Below are positions 18,171 through 27,549 of a stretch of 64,000 bases of DNA, piece by piece. A program made the translations under genes and the position numbers. The stretch is from Tanticharoenia sakaeratensis NBRC 103193 (GTDB lineage Bacteria; Pseudomonadota; Alphaproteobacteria; Acetobacterales; Acetobacteraceae): the NCBI RefSeq assembly GCF_000963885.1, contig NZ_BALE01000002.1, positions 1 through 64,000 of the forward strand, read 5' to 3'. The notes under the pieces are model-generated. The model had not been told where the DNA came from and ran no database searches. It saw nothing but the letters and a program-made list of their open reading frames with translations. The first letter of the stretch is position 1; each line of letters begins with the position of its first letter.

Positions 18171-19334
18171 GTGCTGGTCTATCTTATCGTGGCCATCGGA
18201 GGTGCGATCGGGACGGTCCTGCGCGCGGCTATCAGTGCCTGGGGGCCCGGCGTGTTCGGCACGTCGCTCCCCTGGGCCACGATCCTGATCAACATCACGG
18301 GTTCGTTCGTCATCGGCTATGCCGCGATGCTGACAGCGGCCGACAGCCGGTTCGCGGCAAGTCCGGAACTGCGCGCCTTCATCCTGGTCGGCCTGTGCGG
18401 CGGCTTCACCACGTTTTCGTCTTTCAGTCAGCAGACCGTCGACCTGTTGCGCGACGCCCGCCCACTTGCGGCATTTGCCAACGTGGCGATGTCGATGGTG
18501 CTGTGCTTTGCAGCAACCGCCTGTGGCTATGCCCTTGCGACGGCGACGCGCACCTCCACGCTCGCCTCCCGTCCGACCTGGATCGACGGCGAGATGGCGG
18601 TACTGACCACGCTGCATGACCCGGCCCGCGCAGCAGACACGCTCGCCCAGACCGGCCGCATTCTGGACTGGACTGGCGGCCGCGCCGAGCTTCTGGCGAT
18701 CGATACCGGCGCCCTTCCCGGCGACGAGGCGCTGGAGGCCCTGGTCCGCCCCCAGAACCGCGAGGCTTTCCTCGCCGCCCGCAGCGAATGGCTCGGCCAG
18801 ATGCGCGCGACGCTGGATGTCTGGATCGCGACGCAGCGCCGGACAGGGCATGATGCGCGCTGGCGCGACATCCGGGGCGACGGGCGCGCCGCCGTTCTGG
18901 AGCGCGCGCGCACGGCGCAGCTCGTGATGCTGGAAACCGGTGCCGAGATCGGGATGCATGAGCGCGTGCGCCTTGAGGCAGCCCTGCGGCGCGGTCGTCG
19001 CCCGGTGCTGCTCCTTGGTCCGGACCAGCCTGCCATCGGCCCGCGGGTCGCCCTCGCATGGACCGGCGATCTCGACACGCTCAGCTGGGCCGCCTCCTGG
19101 ATCGCACGGTCAGACGATCCGGTCGCAATCCCGGTCGGAGATGCGCCTTCGACATGGCCCGCGCCGTTCACCGAAGTTCAGCCCCGATCCCTTGATCGGG
19201 TCGCGACGGTTCAGGATGCCATGATGCAGGCGGAGGCAGCCGGTGCCCGTCTTGTCATGATGCGAGCTCCACGCGACGTGCCGGCGGACTGGCTCGAGGC
19301 TGCTCCCCTTCCCGTGCTGCTTTTGCCGATCTGA
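18171..19334 (+). CDS. crcB: CrcB/Fluc fluoride channel fused to a universal-stress-like domain
   Basis: 387 residues. Residues 1 to about 125 are a complete CrcB (Fluc) fluoride channel with four membrane helices: GGAIGTVLRAAIS, the pore asparagine in ILINITGSFVIGY, and the phenylalanine-box segment GGFTTFSSFSQQTVDLLR. Normal Fluc proteins stop there. The remaining ~260 residues are soluble and resemble a universal stress protein (Usp) pair: RTAQLVMLETGAEIG...ALRRGRRPVLLLGPD followed by GPRVALAWTGDLDTLSW and a second half ending APLPVLLLPI. Fluc works as a dual-topology dimer, so a large cytosolic domain on each subunit is unexpected. No fluoride riboswitch was recognised upstream. The MBL gene follows after 52 nt. 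Confidence 0.88.
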   Translation: MLVYLIVAIGGAIGTVLRAAISAWGPGVFGTSLPWATILINITGSFVIGYAAMLTAADSRFAASPELRAFILVGLCGGFTTFSSFSQQTVDLLRDARPLAAFANVAMSMVLCFAATACGYALATATRTSTLASRPTWIDGEMAVLTTLHDPARAADTLAQTGRILDWTGGRAELLAIDTGALPGDEALEALVRPQNREAFLAARSEWLGQMRATLDVWIATQRRTGHDARWRDIRGDGRAAVLERARTAQLVMLETGAEIGMHERVRLEAALRRGRRPVLLLGPDQPAIGPRVALAWTGDLDTLSWAASWIARSDDPVAIPVGDAPSTWPAPFTEVQPRSLDRVATVQDAMMQAEAAGARLVMMRAPRDVPADWLEAAPLPVLLLPI

Positions 19335-19386
19335 TCCGCCTCACGTGCATTTGACCTGACACCCCGTGCCATGAGAGACCCGCTGC

Positions 19387-20289
19387 ATGACTGGCTCGCA
19401 AATTCAGGCCGTCCCCGGCCTTGCCCCCGATGTTGCTGCATTCTGGGTCGCCGACAGCGGCAGCGTGCAGTATGTCGTCTCATGCCCGGAGACGCGTGAC
19501 TGCGTCGTGGTCGATCCCGTACTTGATTATGACGAGAAATCAGGGGCGATCGCGCATCATTCCGCAGACCGCCTTCTCGCTCACATCGCGAAGAACAATC
19601 TCCGGCTGGTCCGGATCCTCGACACGCATCCGCATGCCGACCATCTGTCGGCCGCAGCCTATCTGCACGAAAAAACCAGCGCCCCCACGGCTATCGGTGC
19701 GCGCGTGGTCGAGGTCCAGAAACTGTGGCGCGAGATCTACGACATTCCGGACTTTCCGGTCGACGGACGCCAGTGGGACCATTTGTTCGCCGACGATGAG
19801 ACGTTCACGATCGGCAAGCTGTCCGGCCGGATCATGCTTTCGGCAGGCCATACGCTGTGCTCGATCACATATGTGATCGGCGATGCCGCCTTCATTCACG
19901 ACACGCTGTTCATGCCCGACACGGGCGCGGCGCGCGCCGATTTCCCGGGAGGAGACGCGGGCGTGCTGTATGACAGTATCGCCGCCATCATGGCGCTGCC
20001 GGACGACACGCGCCTGTTCACGGGTCATGACTATCGCCACGGTGGCCGCGATCCGGCCTGGGAAACGACGGTCGCGCAGCAGCGCCGTGAAAATCCCTGG
20101 ACGACCTACGACCGTGCCAGCTTCATCGAACACCGGCACGCACGCGATGCAGCACTTCCGATGCCGCGCCTGATCCTTCATGCCCTTCAGGTCAACATCA
20201 ACGCTGGCAATCTGCCTGTCTCCGATGCGAAGGGACGCCGGTTTCTGAAGATTCCACTCAACGCGCTCGGCCCTCATCCCGATTCCTGA
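19387..20289 (+). CDS. MBL-fold hydrolase, ETHE1/persulfide dioxygenase-like
   Basis: 300 residues with the metal motif HPHADH (His81, His83, Asp85, His86), GHTLCSITYVIGDAAFIHDTLFMPDTG giving the next ligands, and FTGHDYRHGGRDP the last. The overall pattern, including the single-iron-type ligand set and the C-terminal KIPLNALG end, is closest to persulfide dioxygenase / Blh-like beta-lactamase hydrolases, which oxidise glutathione persulfide to sulfite. Length agrees. It is likely co-transcribed with the crcB fusion. Substrate is inferred from the family only. Confidence 0.82.
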   Translation: MTGSQIQAVPGLAPDVAAFWVADSGSVQYVVSCPETRDCVVVDPVLDYDEKSGAIAHHSADRLLAHIAKNNLRLVRILDTHPHADHLSAAAYLHEKTSAPTAIGARVVEVQKLWREIYDIPDFPVDGRQWDHLFADDETFTIGKLSGRIMLSAGHTLCSITYVIGDAAFIHDTLFMPDTGAARADFPGGDAGVLYDSIAAIMALPDDTRLFTGHDYRHGGRDPAWETTVAQQRRENPWTTYDRASFIEHRHARDAALPMPRLILHALQVNINAGNLPVSDAKGRRFLKIPLNALGPHPDS

Positions 20290-20514
20290 GCCGGGCCCGC
20301 CTCGACGGACACTGCGCGGGGAATCTGCAAAAGGCCCTGCCCGCACACGGCATTTGCGGGACTGACGCGCGTCTCACAACCATTCGTCGCTGCGCAAGAC
20401 CGTCGAGCAGGAAATATCCCGCCGGGCTGCCGGGAAGAAGGTTTGGGGCACGGCGGGCAGGAACGGGTCCCGAAACGGCGATGTCCGACCCACTGCCCTG
20501 CCTGCTCGGAAACG

Positions 20515-21399
20515 CTATGGCCCGGCGTCCTTCAGCAGCGCCGCGAATGCGATCGCACTGGGACTGGGCACACGTTCACGATGTCGCACCAGCGCAAACC
20601 GCCGCTCCGGCAGCATGCACGGCACGACGTGAAGCAATCCGGCTTCAAGGCGCCCGGCCACGACGGACGCTGACAGGATCGTCGCCCCCGGCCCTGTCTC
20701 GACGGCACTCGCCACGGCCTCGTTGGACGGCAGTTCGAGCGCGATCCGCAAGGCCTGCGGATCGGCTCCGATCGCCCGGCTTGCTGTCTCGAACACGGCG
20801 CGCGTCCCGGATCCGGGCTCACGCAGGACCCACTCGCAGGCTGCCCAATCCGAAGGATGCGGCGGATGCGTGGCCCAGGGGTGATCAGGAGCCACGACCA
20901 GCAGCATCCGGTCTGTCGCAACCATTTGGCTCTCGAGCACCGGATCGGCGCTTTCGCCTTCGATCAGACCGATTGACGCATCGCCATCGCGCACGGCTTG
21001 GCAGACCGCGGCGGTATTGGCGATCGTCACACGGATCGCGATGCGCGGGTGACGGGCACGAAAGGCATTAAGGCGCGCCGGAAGCCAGTAACTTGCGATG
21101 GTATGACTTGCATGCACATGCAGCGTGCCCGATCCCAGCGATGCGAAATCGCTCAGGCGTTCGACGGCACTGGCAGCGCGCGCCAGAACGGCGCGTGCTT
21201 CATCCAGAAAGAGACGCCCGGCCTCCGTCAGCACGATCCGGCGGCCGACCCGGCTGAACAACGGCACACCGAATTCCGCCTCAAGCGTTGCGACCGCGTG
21301 GCTGGTGGCGGATTGCGTCAGACACAGGGCCTCCGATGCGCGGGTGACATGCTCGCGCTCGGCCACCGCCACGAAAATACGCAACTGCTCCAGTGTCAT
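20515..21399 (-). CDS. LysR-family transcriptional regulator
   Basis: 294 residues: winged helix-turn-helix at 1-60 (LEQLRIFVAVAEREHVTRASEALCLTQSATSHAVATLE) and a LysR substrate-binding domain from about 88 (GSGTLHVHASHTIASYWLP). The effector domain resembles the CysL/YeiE-type branch. Its ATG overlaps the TGA of the upstream FAD-protein gene (ATGA), so the regulator is made from the same message rather than divergently, unusual for LysR. Targets unknown. Confidence 0.92.
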   Translation of the reverse strand: MTLEQLRIFVAVAEREHVTRASEALCLTQSATSHAVATLEAEFGVPLFSRVGRRIVLTEAGRLFLDEARAVLARAASAVERLSDFASLGSGTLHVHASHTIASYWLPARLNAFRARHPRIAIRVTIANTAAVCQAVRDGDASIGLIEGESADPVLESQMVATDRMLLVVAPDHPWATHPPHPSDWAACEWVLREPGSGTRAVFETASRAIGADPQALRIALELPSNEAVASAVETGPGATILSASVVAGRLEAGLLHVVPCMLPERRFALVRHRERVPSPSAIAFAALLKDAGP

Positions 21400-22745
21400 G
21401 TGCCGGTGATCCGTAGTTTTTCCGCGATCCGGTCGGCGAGCGCCGCCGCCTGCACATGAATTTCCGGCATGGCGATGGACTCGAACAGCACGCCCAGACG
21501 GGCGGGCCCCAGCGTCGCGAGCCTTGTCGCCACGGTCCCGTCACGCGCGATCAGCCAGCCTTCCGGCGTTGCGTTCAAACCCCCGCCCAGCGGACCTGGA
21601 GCAATCGCGCCCTGGTTCAGCATGGTCTGCAACAGGCGGGATCCGGCCTTCGCATAGTTGAGGCTCGGCCCCGTGCAGTTGACGACCCGCGCCGCCCGGA
21701 ACTTTGCCTCCCCGTCGACGGTCCGCGCGGTGACCACGGCCATGTCGTCGTCTGCTTCGAGGCCCACGACATGCCCCGGCTGCGTGACCAGCCGCCCCGA
21801 GGCCTGATCCGCCTCGATGGCATCGGCCACGTCAGGCGCCATGCGATGACGCATGATGTCCCAGCGACGCTGGAGATGGCGGCGGAACTGCCGATGCTGA
21901 ACCTCGTCCCAAGACAGCCAGATCGCATTCGTACGGCTGCGCAGCGCACTGACCAGAGCGCAGGGAGAAGCACCCGCCAGAACGGCCTTGTGAAGGGCGC
22001 GCAATGCCGCGCGTGGGCTGGTTCCGGGCTCGATATCGGGTGCTGCCGAGGGCTTCGCTCCATCGCCATGACGCGCGGGCCACCAGCCGTGACGGGAGAT
22101 CCCGGTCAGGACGCCGCGATGACCATTGTCGCGCAGCCTCAGCACGACATCCACGGCGGTCAGCCCGGTACCGACCAGAATGACCGGGTCCTCCGGCCTC
22201 ACATCGGCATAAAACGCGTCGTCCCAAGCATTGTGGTGATAGAGGCGGGCCGCATCGTCCGGCACGCGCACCACCGGCGCCGGATCGAAATTGCCAAGCG
22301 CGAGCACGACCTGGCGCGCGGCGACCCGGCGACCGTCCGAAAGTTCGAGGCGCGCGGCATTCCCGTCATGGTCCCACGCAATCGCCGCGGCCCGCAGATG
22401 AACGGGCTCGGCTTCGGCCGCAAGCGACGAGAGATAGCGCCCATAGACATGACGCGGCGCAAATCCCTCGGGCCGGGCCTGCGGATCACCGTTGTTCTGC
22501 AACCATTTCACGAAGTGATCGGGATCATCCGCCACGGCACTCATGCCTGCGCTGTTGACGTTGAGCAGGTGGCGCATGCAGAGCGTGCCATAGGCGAGAC
22601 CGCGCCCAAGCTGCCCGGAAGGCTCGATGATCGCGGCGCGGATGCCGTAGCGGCGTGCAAGGGCATGCGCCACGCAGACGCCGCTGGCACCACCGCCCAC
22701 GATCGCGATCTCCGCCTGCATCTCCGCTTTGTCCGCTGTCATCAT
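21396..22745 (-). CDS. FAD/NAD(P)-binding protein (NAD_binding_9 type)
   Basis: 449 residues with an N-terminal Rossmann motif IAIVGGGASGVCVAHALARRYG (about 13-34) binding FAD, then IIEPSGQLGRGLAYGT and HLLNVNSAGMSA, hallmarks of the NAD_binding_9 family (COG4529). A second nucleotide segment is PEDPVILVGTGLTAVDVVL. The C-terminus holds VVNCTGPSLNYAKAGSRLLQTML and GGLNATPEGWLI. Family members are uncharacterised; some are linked to hydroxyacyl or siderophore chemistry. Coupled to the downstream LysR gene. Confidence 0.87.
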   Translation of the reverse strand: MMTADKAEMQAEIAIVGGGASGVCVAHALARRYGIRAAIIEPSGQLGRGLAYGTLCMRHLLNVNSAGMSAVADDPDHFVKWLQNNGDPQARPEGFAPRHVYGRYLSSLAAEAEPVHLRAAAIAWDHDGNAARLELSDGRRVAARQVVLALGNFDPAPVVRVPDDAARLYHHNAWDDAFYADVRPEDPVILVGTGLTAVDVVLRLRDNGHRGVLTGISRHGWWPARHGDGAKPSAAPDIEPGTSPRAALRALHKAVLAGASPCALVSALRSRTNAIWLSWDEVQHRQFRRHLQRRWDIMRHRMAPDVADAIEADQASGRLVTQPGHVVGLEADDDMAVVTARTVDGEAKFRAARVVNCTGPSLNYAKAGSRLLQTMLNQGAIAPGPLGGGLNATPEGWLIARDGTVATRLATLGPARLGVLFESIAMPEIHVQAAALADRIAEKLRITGT

Positions 22746-22835
22746 CCTGCTCCATACCGATCAATGAACCGGCCCCGACACTGACAGGTCATGCGCTTTA
22801 ACATCCAACGCATCTGTTCGGGCGAAACGTTCGCG

Positions 22836-24065
22836 TCAATCGAATGAACGTGACGGCTGAGGGCGGGTCAGGTGACGCAACGCGATCCCCGCCGCGATGA
22901 TCCCGGACAGGGCCGCAAGAGCGAGCGACCAGCGCGGGCCCCAATGATCGGCCACGAACCCTGCAATCGGGGCGCCGACGGGCGTGCCGCCCAATGCCAC
23001 GGCCAGCCGGATCGCCATGACGCGGCCCCGCATCGCCGGCGCGCTCGCAAGCTGCATGAAGCTGTTCGACGTCGTGGTCAGGGTCTGGGTCGCAACGCCG
23101 GTCGCCGCGAGAACGATCGCAAAGACGACATAGGTCGGTGCGAGGGCCGCACAGCCGCAGCCGATGCCGAACGCGGCCGCCCCGACCGCCAGCGAGGCAA
23201 AGGTCGCACGGGCCCGCCTTGCCGCCATCAGCGCACCGCAGATCGTGCCCACCGCCATGGCGGAGTTGAGCGCGCCGTAATGTGTTGCGCCGACGTGGAA
23301 CACGCTGACCGCCATGGTCGCGATGTAGATCTGGAAGTTGAGCCCGAACGTGCCGATGACGAGCAGCATCAGCGTGGCCGCCCTCAGATCGTCCCGTGCC
23401 CAGACATAGCGAAAACCGTCCAGCAGACCCGATGCACCGCGCGCCGCCTGCCGACTCGCATGCAGTTCATGCACCCGCAGGAAGCGCAGGGAGACGAGAA
23501 CGGCGAAGAATGACGCGCCGTTCAGCAGAAATGCCCATCCCGATCCGGTCGCCGCGATGCACAGACCAGCGACTGCCGGGCCGAGCATCCGCCCGGCGTT
23601 GAACGATGTCGAATTGAGCGCGACGGCGTTGGCGAGGTCCTCCTCGCCCACAAGGTCGGCCACAAACGTCTGTCGCACCGGCGCGTCGAATGCCGCCACC
23701 GTCCCGAACAGGAACGCGAAGACATCCACCTCCCAGAGTCGGACGACGCCCGCGACCGTCAAGAGCCCGAGACCGATTGCAAGCGCGCCCATCAAGCCCT
23801 GCGTCGTCATGAGAAGACGACGCCGGTCAAGCCGGTCGGCGGCATACCCGGTCCAAGGCAGGAACAGGATCTGCGGCGCGAACTGCAATGCCATGACGAA
23901 ACCGACCGACGTCGCATCGTGATTCGACAGCTCCGTCAGCACCAGCCAGTCCTGTGCCGTGCGTTGCATCCACGTCCCGACATTGGAGACGGCAGCGCCC
24001 GCAGCCCAAATCCGGAAATTTCGACTGTGAAGGGCGCGGAACAGACGGCTCACTGGAGGGAACAT
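22836..24065 (-). CDS. MFS efflux transporter (EntS-like)
   Basis: About 409 residues from the ATG at 24065 (MFPPVSRLFRALHSRNFRIW). Twelve membrane helices, the MFS loop signature between helices 2 and 3 (GYAADRLDRRRLL), and the family start FRIWAAGAAVSNVGTWMQRTAQDWLVL typical of the MFS_3/EntS group of exporters. The reading frame is open 48 codons further upstream, but that part overlaps a decayed gene and is not protein-like. Upstream on the same strand are a gene relic and a marR gene, which may control this pump. Confidence 0.88.
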   Translation of the reverse strand: MFPPVSRLFRALHSRNFRIWAAGAAVSNVGTWMQRTAQDWLVLTELSNHDATSVGFVMALQFAPQILFLPWTGYAADRLDRRRLLMTTQGLMGALAIGLGLLTVAGVVRLWEVDVFAFLFGTVAAFDAPVRQTFVADLVGEEDLANAVALNSTSFNAGRMLGPAVAGLCIAATGSGWAFLLNGASFFAVLVSLRFLRVHELHASRQAARGASGLLDGFRYVWARDDLRAATLMLLVIGTFGLNFQIYIATMAVSVFHVGATHYGALNSAMAVGTICGALMAARRARATFASLAVGAAAFGIGCGCAALAPTYVVFAIVLAATGVATQTLTTTSNSFMQLASAPAMRGRVMAIRLAVALGGTPVGAPIAGFVADHWGPRWSLALAALSGIIAAGIALRHLTRPQPSRSFD

Positions 24066-24600
24066 GCTTTCGGGAGCGCGAGAACACCGTCGGTCGCTTC
24101 CGCTGCGCTGATTTTCCGGAAACGATGCATGAGCGTGTGATTCGGCATCGTCACATCGAAATCGGCCGCCACAGCGATGGCCAATCCGATGGTGAAATTC
24201 GGAGCGCAAGCCTCATGGAACGTGGCGTTCCACGTTTCGCTGGTCGCCACAGCTGTCGACACGATCCGAGAAACGCCGCGTGCAGCCCGATATGTGCCGC
24301 TGCCTGCGCCAGTTGCGCGCATCCGCATGAGACAATCGGACGGCATCTCGTCCAGACCGGCCGGACTGTCCGCCCGCTCGGCAGGACAGAGAACGCGGTC
24401 GCTGCGATCGCGACGCCCGAACGGCCTTCCGACCACAGTCACAAGAACGACCGGCAGATCGGCACATCGGATCCCTTCACCGGCGGTATGATTTCCGTCC
24501 TGACACGGCTGATCAGACAAGCCATCGGGATCGAATGAGCACCCTTCCGGAGGACCGGCACCATAAAGGCTCTGGCAGCATCGAATAGCGTGATCGACAT
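24066..24600 (-). pseudogene. Decayed gene between marR and the MFS gene
   Basis: A convincing translation start exists at 24600: AGGGAG 6 nt before ATG, reading MSITLFDAARAFMVPVLRKG. This N-terminus is similar to DUF1993 proteins, as far as memory of the family allows. The frame then diverges, and the neighbouring minus-strand frame carries DGLSDQ and, near the end, HEACAPNFTIGLAIAVA, so at least one frame change is required. The position, 24 nt after the marR stop and just before the MFS gene, suggests it was once the middle gene of the operon. The family assignment is weak. Confidence 0.35.
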
Positions 24601-24624
24601 GATGATCTCCCTGATGCGCCACCC

Positions 24625-25077
24625 TCAGATACCGGCCAAGCGTTCGAGGAGAACAACGGCCCGCGCGAGATCCGACCGCTCGCTTTCCGAAAGGGTTTCG
24701 GCAATCCGCTGCACCAGCCAGTCTTCGCGCGCTGTACGCTGCCGGGCGAGTTCATCGCGGGCTGCCTGCTCGATCACGATGCGAAACTGGCGCCTGTCCT
24801 GCGGGTCGGCCTCACGCCGCACGAACCCGCGCGCTTCCAGACTCGCGACATGCGCGCCCATCGACTGCGGCCGCATGGCTTCGGCCTGGGCGAGCGTGGT
24901 CACGGTCGCGGGTCCATCACGATCGAGACGGCTCAGCAGCGCGATCTGTGCGGACGAAAGATCGTCGGAAGCACCTTGTGCACGAAGGCGACGCTTGAGG
25001 GCTCCGAGTGCCGCGCGCAGGCCGGATGCGATGGCGGCCGGCTCGGTATCGACGATCATGCAGCGGGCCCTCGACAT
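24625..25077 (-). CDS. MarR-family transcriptional regulator
   Basis: 150 residues with the MarR winged helix: LSSAQIALLSRLDRDGPATVTTLAQAEAMRPQSMGAHVASLEARGFVRREADPQDRRQFRIVI, including the DPxDRR wing. Such proteins bind palindromes near their own gene and respond to small aromatic compounds. It precedes, on the same strand, a gene relic and an MFS exporter, the usual context for control of drug or phenolic efflux. Confidence 0.92.
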   Translation of the reverse strand: MSRARCMIVDTEPAAIASGLRAALGALKRRLRAQGASDDLSSAQIALLSRLDRDGPATVTTLAQAEAMRPQSMGAHVASLEARGFVRREADPQDRRQFRIVIEQAARDELARQRTAREDWLVQRIAETLSESERSDLARAVVLLERLAGI

Positions 25078-25139
25078 GAAGCTAACCTGAGAAGGTTTCC
25101 TTCATATCTGATGGCTGGTCAAGCGCCTTGGTCAGGACG

Positions 25140-25403
25140 TCAGTGGTGGACGACGCAGGACGTGGTCTGCACGTCATGCCTGCACAGACGCAGCGGCACG
25201 CGCTTGGGGACAGGCCAGAACAGGGCGATCCCGCCCCAGATCGCGACAGCCATGATGGCCGCGATAATGGGCGCGCGGAAGCTCGGCAGACCGGTCGGTA
25301 TCGGCACGCGGTCGCCCGCGCGCATCACCTCGTCCAGATCGGAAGTGGGCAGATCGGAGGCGGGCGCCTTGTCAGATTTCGGCGGAGAACCCGAGGGCCG
25401 CAT
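25140..25403 (-). CDS. Small single-pass membrane protein downstream of thyX
   Basis: Up to 87 residues, beginning 32 nt before the thyX stop. A proline/serine/aspartate-rich N-terminus is followed by one hydrophobic segment ([19 protein letters not shown]) and a short cysteine-containing tail. No family recognised. The overlap with thyX and the well-formed membrane segment favour a real gene, though a later start ([10 protein letters not shown]...) is possible. Confidence 0.5.
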   Translation of the reverse strand: MRPSGSPPKSDKAPASDLPTSDLDEVMRAGDRVPIPTGLPSFRAPIIAAIMAVAIWGGIALFWPVPKRVPLRLCRHDVQTTSCVVHH

Positions 25404-26289
25404 GCATTTCCTCCCATTCGCGCTTGCTCAAACCCGAATCGGACTGCGCCACGGTCTCGCCCGCCAGCCTGCGTCGAAGCACGGCGAGCATGCCCTTCGA
25501 GAAGGTCGCAGCACCTAGGCGGTACTGTTCGAATGCGTCTGCTGTCGCCGGCACCCAGGCCCGCAGGATATCGCGCATCACGTCGGCATAGACACGGATT
25601 TCGTATTGCGCGTGTGGGTCCGCCCGCAGCCCGATGAAGTTCATCAGGTTGTGCAGATCCGTCTTCCAGTACCACTGGGTATAGGTATTCAGCGTGAGGT
25701 TCATCCGCGCGAGTTCGCGGGCGAGCCCGATGCCGTCCGGATCGAGCATCGTCTCGTAGTCGTCGAAGCAGCGTGTCGCATCCGCCCGCAGCATGTCGAG
25801 CACACGTGCCGCCGTATCGGCATCCAGCGCATCCGCCCGGCCCTGGCGGTTGCTGCGGCTCTGACCGGCGACCTGCTCGGGCGTGGGCAGATAGAACTCA
25901 CGATCGAGAATCGAATAGCGCGCGGAATACTCGTTCACATTCGCCATGCGGTGGCGAATCCACTGACGTGCCACGAAGACCGGCAACTTCACATGGAACT
26001 TGATCTCGCACATCTCGAACGGCGTCGAATGACGATGCCGCATCAGATATCGGATCAGGCCCGCGTCTTCCGACACTTTCTTCGTGCCGCGCCCATAGGA
26101 CACGCGCGCCGCCTGCACGACCGCCCCGTCATCGCCCATGTAGTCGATCACGCGCAGAAAGCCGTGATCGAGCAACTCGAACGGCGTGTACAGCAGCGAT
26201 TCCAACGCGGGCACGGTCGGCCGCAGCGTGGTGTGATGGGCGACGCGCTGTGCGTCGATTTCGGCGCGTTGTTCGGCTGAGATCGGCAT
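25372..26289 (-). CDS. thyX: Flavin-dependent thymidylate synthase ThyX
   Basis: 305 residues. ThyX methylates dUMP to dTMP using methylenetetrahydrofolate, NADPH and FAD. The family motif RHRX7S is at Arg112-His-Arg114 to Ser122 ([11 protein letters not shown]), and the downstream [22 protein letters not shown] block, which lines the dUMP and flavin site, is intact. Typical alphaproteobacterial length. The gene is followed by a small overlapping membrane-protein gene. Confidence 0.97.
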   Translation of the reverse strand: MPISAEQRAEIDAQRVAHHTTLRPTVPALESLLYTPFELLDHGFLRVIDYMGDDGAVVQAARVSYGRGTKKVSEDAGLIRYLMRHRHSTPFEMCEIKFHVKLPVFVARQWIRHRMANVNEYSARYSILDREFYLPTPEQVAGQSRSNRQGRADALDADTAARVLDMLRADATRCFDDYETMLDPDGIGLARELARMNLTLNTYTQWYWKTDLHNLMNFIGLRADPHAQYEIRVYADVMRDILRAWVPATADAFEQYRLGAATFSKGMLAVLRRRLAGETVAQSDSGLSKREWEEMHAALGFSAEI

Positions 26290-26357
26290 GGGGCCGTCCT
26301 AACATGAGGAGGTGCCGCACGCCATCCAGCCAGCAGGCGAAAGGGTCAGGTCGCGCT

Positions 26358-26650
26358 TCACCTGGGCACGCTCCGGAGCCGGTCGGACAGGCCGCGTTCC
26401 AGCGTCACGGCCAATCCATGCTCGCGCAGAACGGCAGCACAGGTGGCAGCGTGGCTGATATCCTCGATCAGGATCCGGTCGCCCGGCACCGGCGCGCGCG
26501 ATCTTCATGGCTGCCTGCCCATGCCCCTCGGCGCAGGCAATATGATGGACCGCAGGTGCGAGACGCCCCGTCGAATCGGTCGTCGCAAAACGGCAACGCG
26601 CGCATGTCGGCGATCAACATTGCGCGGTCCGCCACGCCGTGCCTGTGCAT
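26358..26650 (-). pseudogene. Remnant of a SAM-dependent methyltransferase
   Basis: Two minus-strand frames together carry the C-terminal half of a class I methyltransferase. One frame gives MLIADMRALPFCDDRFDGAS and YCLRRGAWAG (motifs after the SAM site), the other continues with GDRILIEDISHAATCAAVLR and EHGLAVTLERG up to a stop at 26358. The frame change lies near 26480-26500. The N-terminal glycine-rich SAM motif was not found upstream, so the gene is both truncated and frameshifted. It lies just upstream of thyX on the same strand. Confidence 0.5.
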
Positions 26651-27222
26651 GCTGTCCCTCAGTCCGTCGGGACCGTTACCGCTCTAATCGTGCGTGCGCC
26701 ACGGATCGACAGCATCCACCCAACCGGCCGGCACTCTCCACGCAGCGGCAAGGAGCCTGAGACTGCACCCGGTTTCAGCGCATGTTCGTCGCCACACTCC
26801 TCAAGACGGTCCAGCAATTCCTCGCGTTCCCGCGCACCTTCGGGACCACGCCGCGCCAGATCATTGCGTCGGCGGCAAACGCCTTTGCAGCGCCCGGCCA
26901 CCGCGTTCTCGTTGCCCGGATCTGTATCCAGTGCGCCGCACCGATGCCGAACGGCAGCCAGCGGCGGCAGACATACTCACCAGAGCACGACGGGTGACGC
27001 GTCCAGCGCGCAGGGCAACAGTCGTTTCACGATCATGGAGATGCCCTGGCTCGGACAGAACGCGAGTGACAGCCGTTACTGACGCCCTCTCAGCAGTGTA
27101 CATCAGTGCGAACGTCCTCATCGAGCGATACAGCCTTCATAGGAGGACAACCGGGCCCATGCGGAGCCCCGCGCTTCACGGTTCGCAGCGCACCCCTGCC
27201 GATAACCTGTCCGACGGGCACC
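26651..27222. other. Intergenic region, no supported gene
   Basis: About 570 bases upstream of ssrA. Frames on both strands are short and unlike any family I recognise. It may include the lost 5' part of the methyltransferase relic. The ssrA promoter begins at its right edge. Confidence 0.4.
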
Positions 27223-27251
27223 TTGCGCCGGGAGGGACCGGGCCCTATATG
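27223..27251 (+). promoter_or_regulatory. Sigma-70 promoter of ssrA
   Basis: TTGCGC and TATATG separated by exactly 17 nt, placed just ahead of the acceptor half of the tmRNA gene. Transcription would start near 27258. Confidence 0.6.
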
Positions 27252-27464
27252 TTTCCCTGCCTGGGGCGCAAGCCCTGGCTATGGCGATAAACGTTGTGTG
27301 GAATAAGTGTTGCGGACCCGGGGGCAGTGCCCGGCGTCTCCACCAAATTCTCCGCAATCCCTTCGGGGAGCGTGGAGCATGGGGACGAAACAGGCTCGAC
27401 GCGCACGGTAAAGACGCAGCTTTTGCCCGGCATTGTACCACCGTCATCGGGCTAAATCACAAGT

Positions 27465-27503
27465 GCCAACGATAACTCGCAGGTGCTCGCTGTCGCTGCA
27501 TAA
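27465..27503 (+). other. tmRNA tag reading frame (ANDNSQVLAVAA)
   Basis: Resume codon GCC then AAC GAT AAC TCG CAG GTG CTC GCT GTC GCT GCA and TAA stop. The charged alanine precedes it in trans-translation. The hydrophobic LAVAA end is the ClpX degron. This frame identifies the RNA beyond doubt. Confidence 0.93.
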
Positions 27504-27519
27504 GCGATAAGCGCGGTTC

Positions 27520-27549
27520 GGGAGGGCACCGGGCAACAGAAGCCCTCCC
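27520..27549 (+). terminator. Hairpin at the end of ssrA
   Basis: GGGAGGGC and GCCCTCCC form a perfect 8-bp stem around a 14-nt loop, followed by a pyrimidine-rich stretch. It either terminates ssrA transcription or is the 3' stem of the coding piece. Confidence 0.65.
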
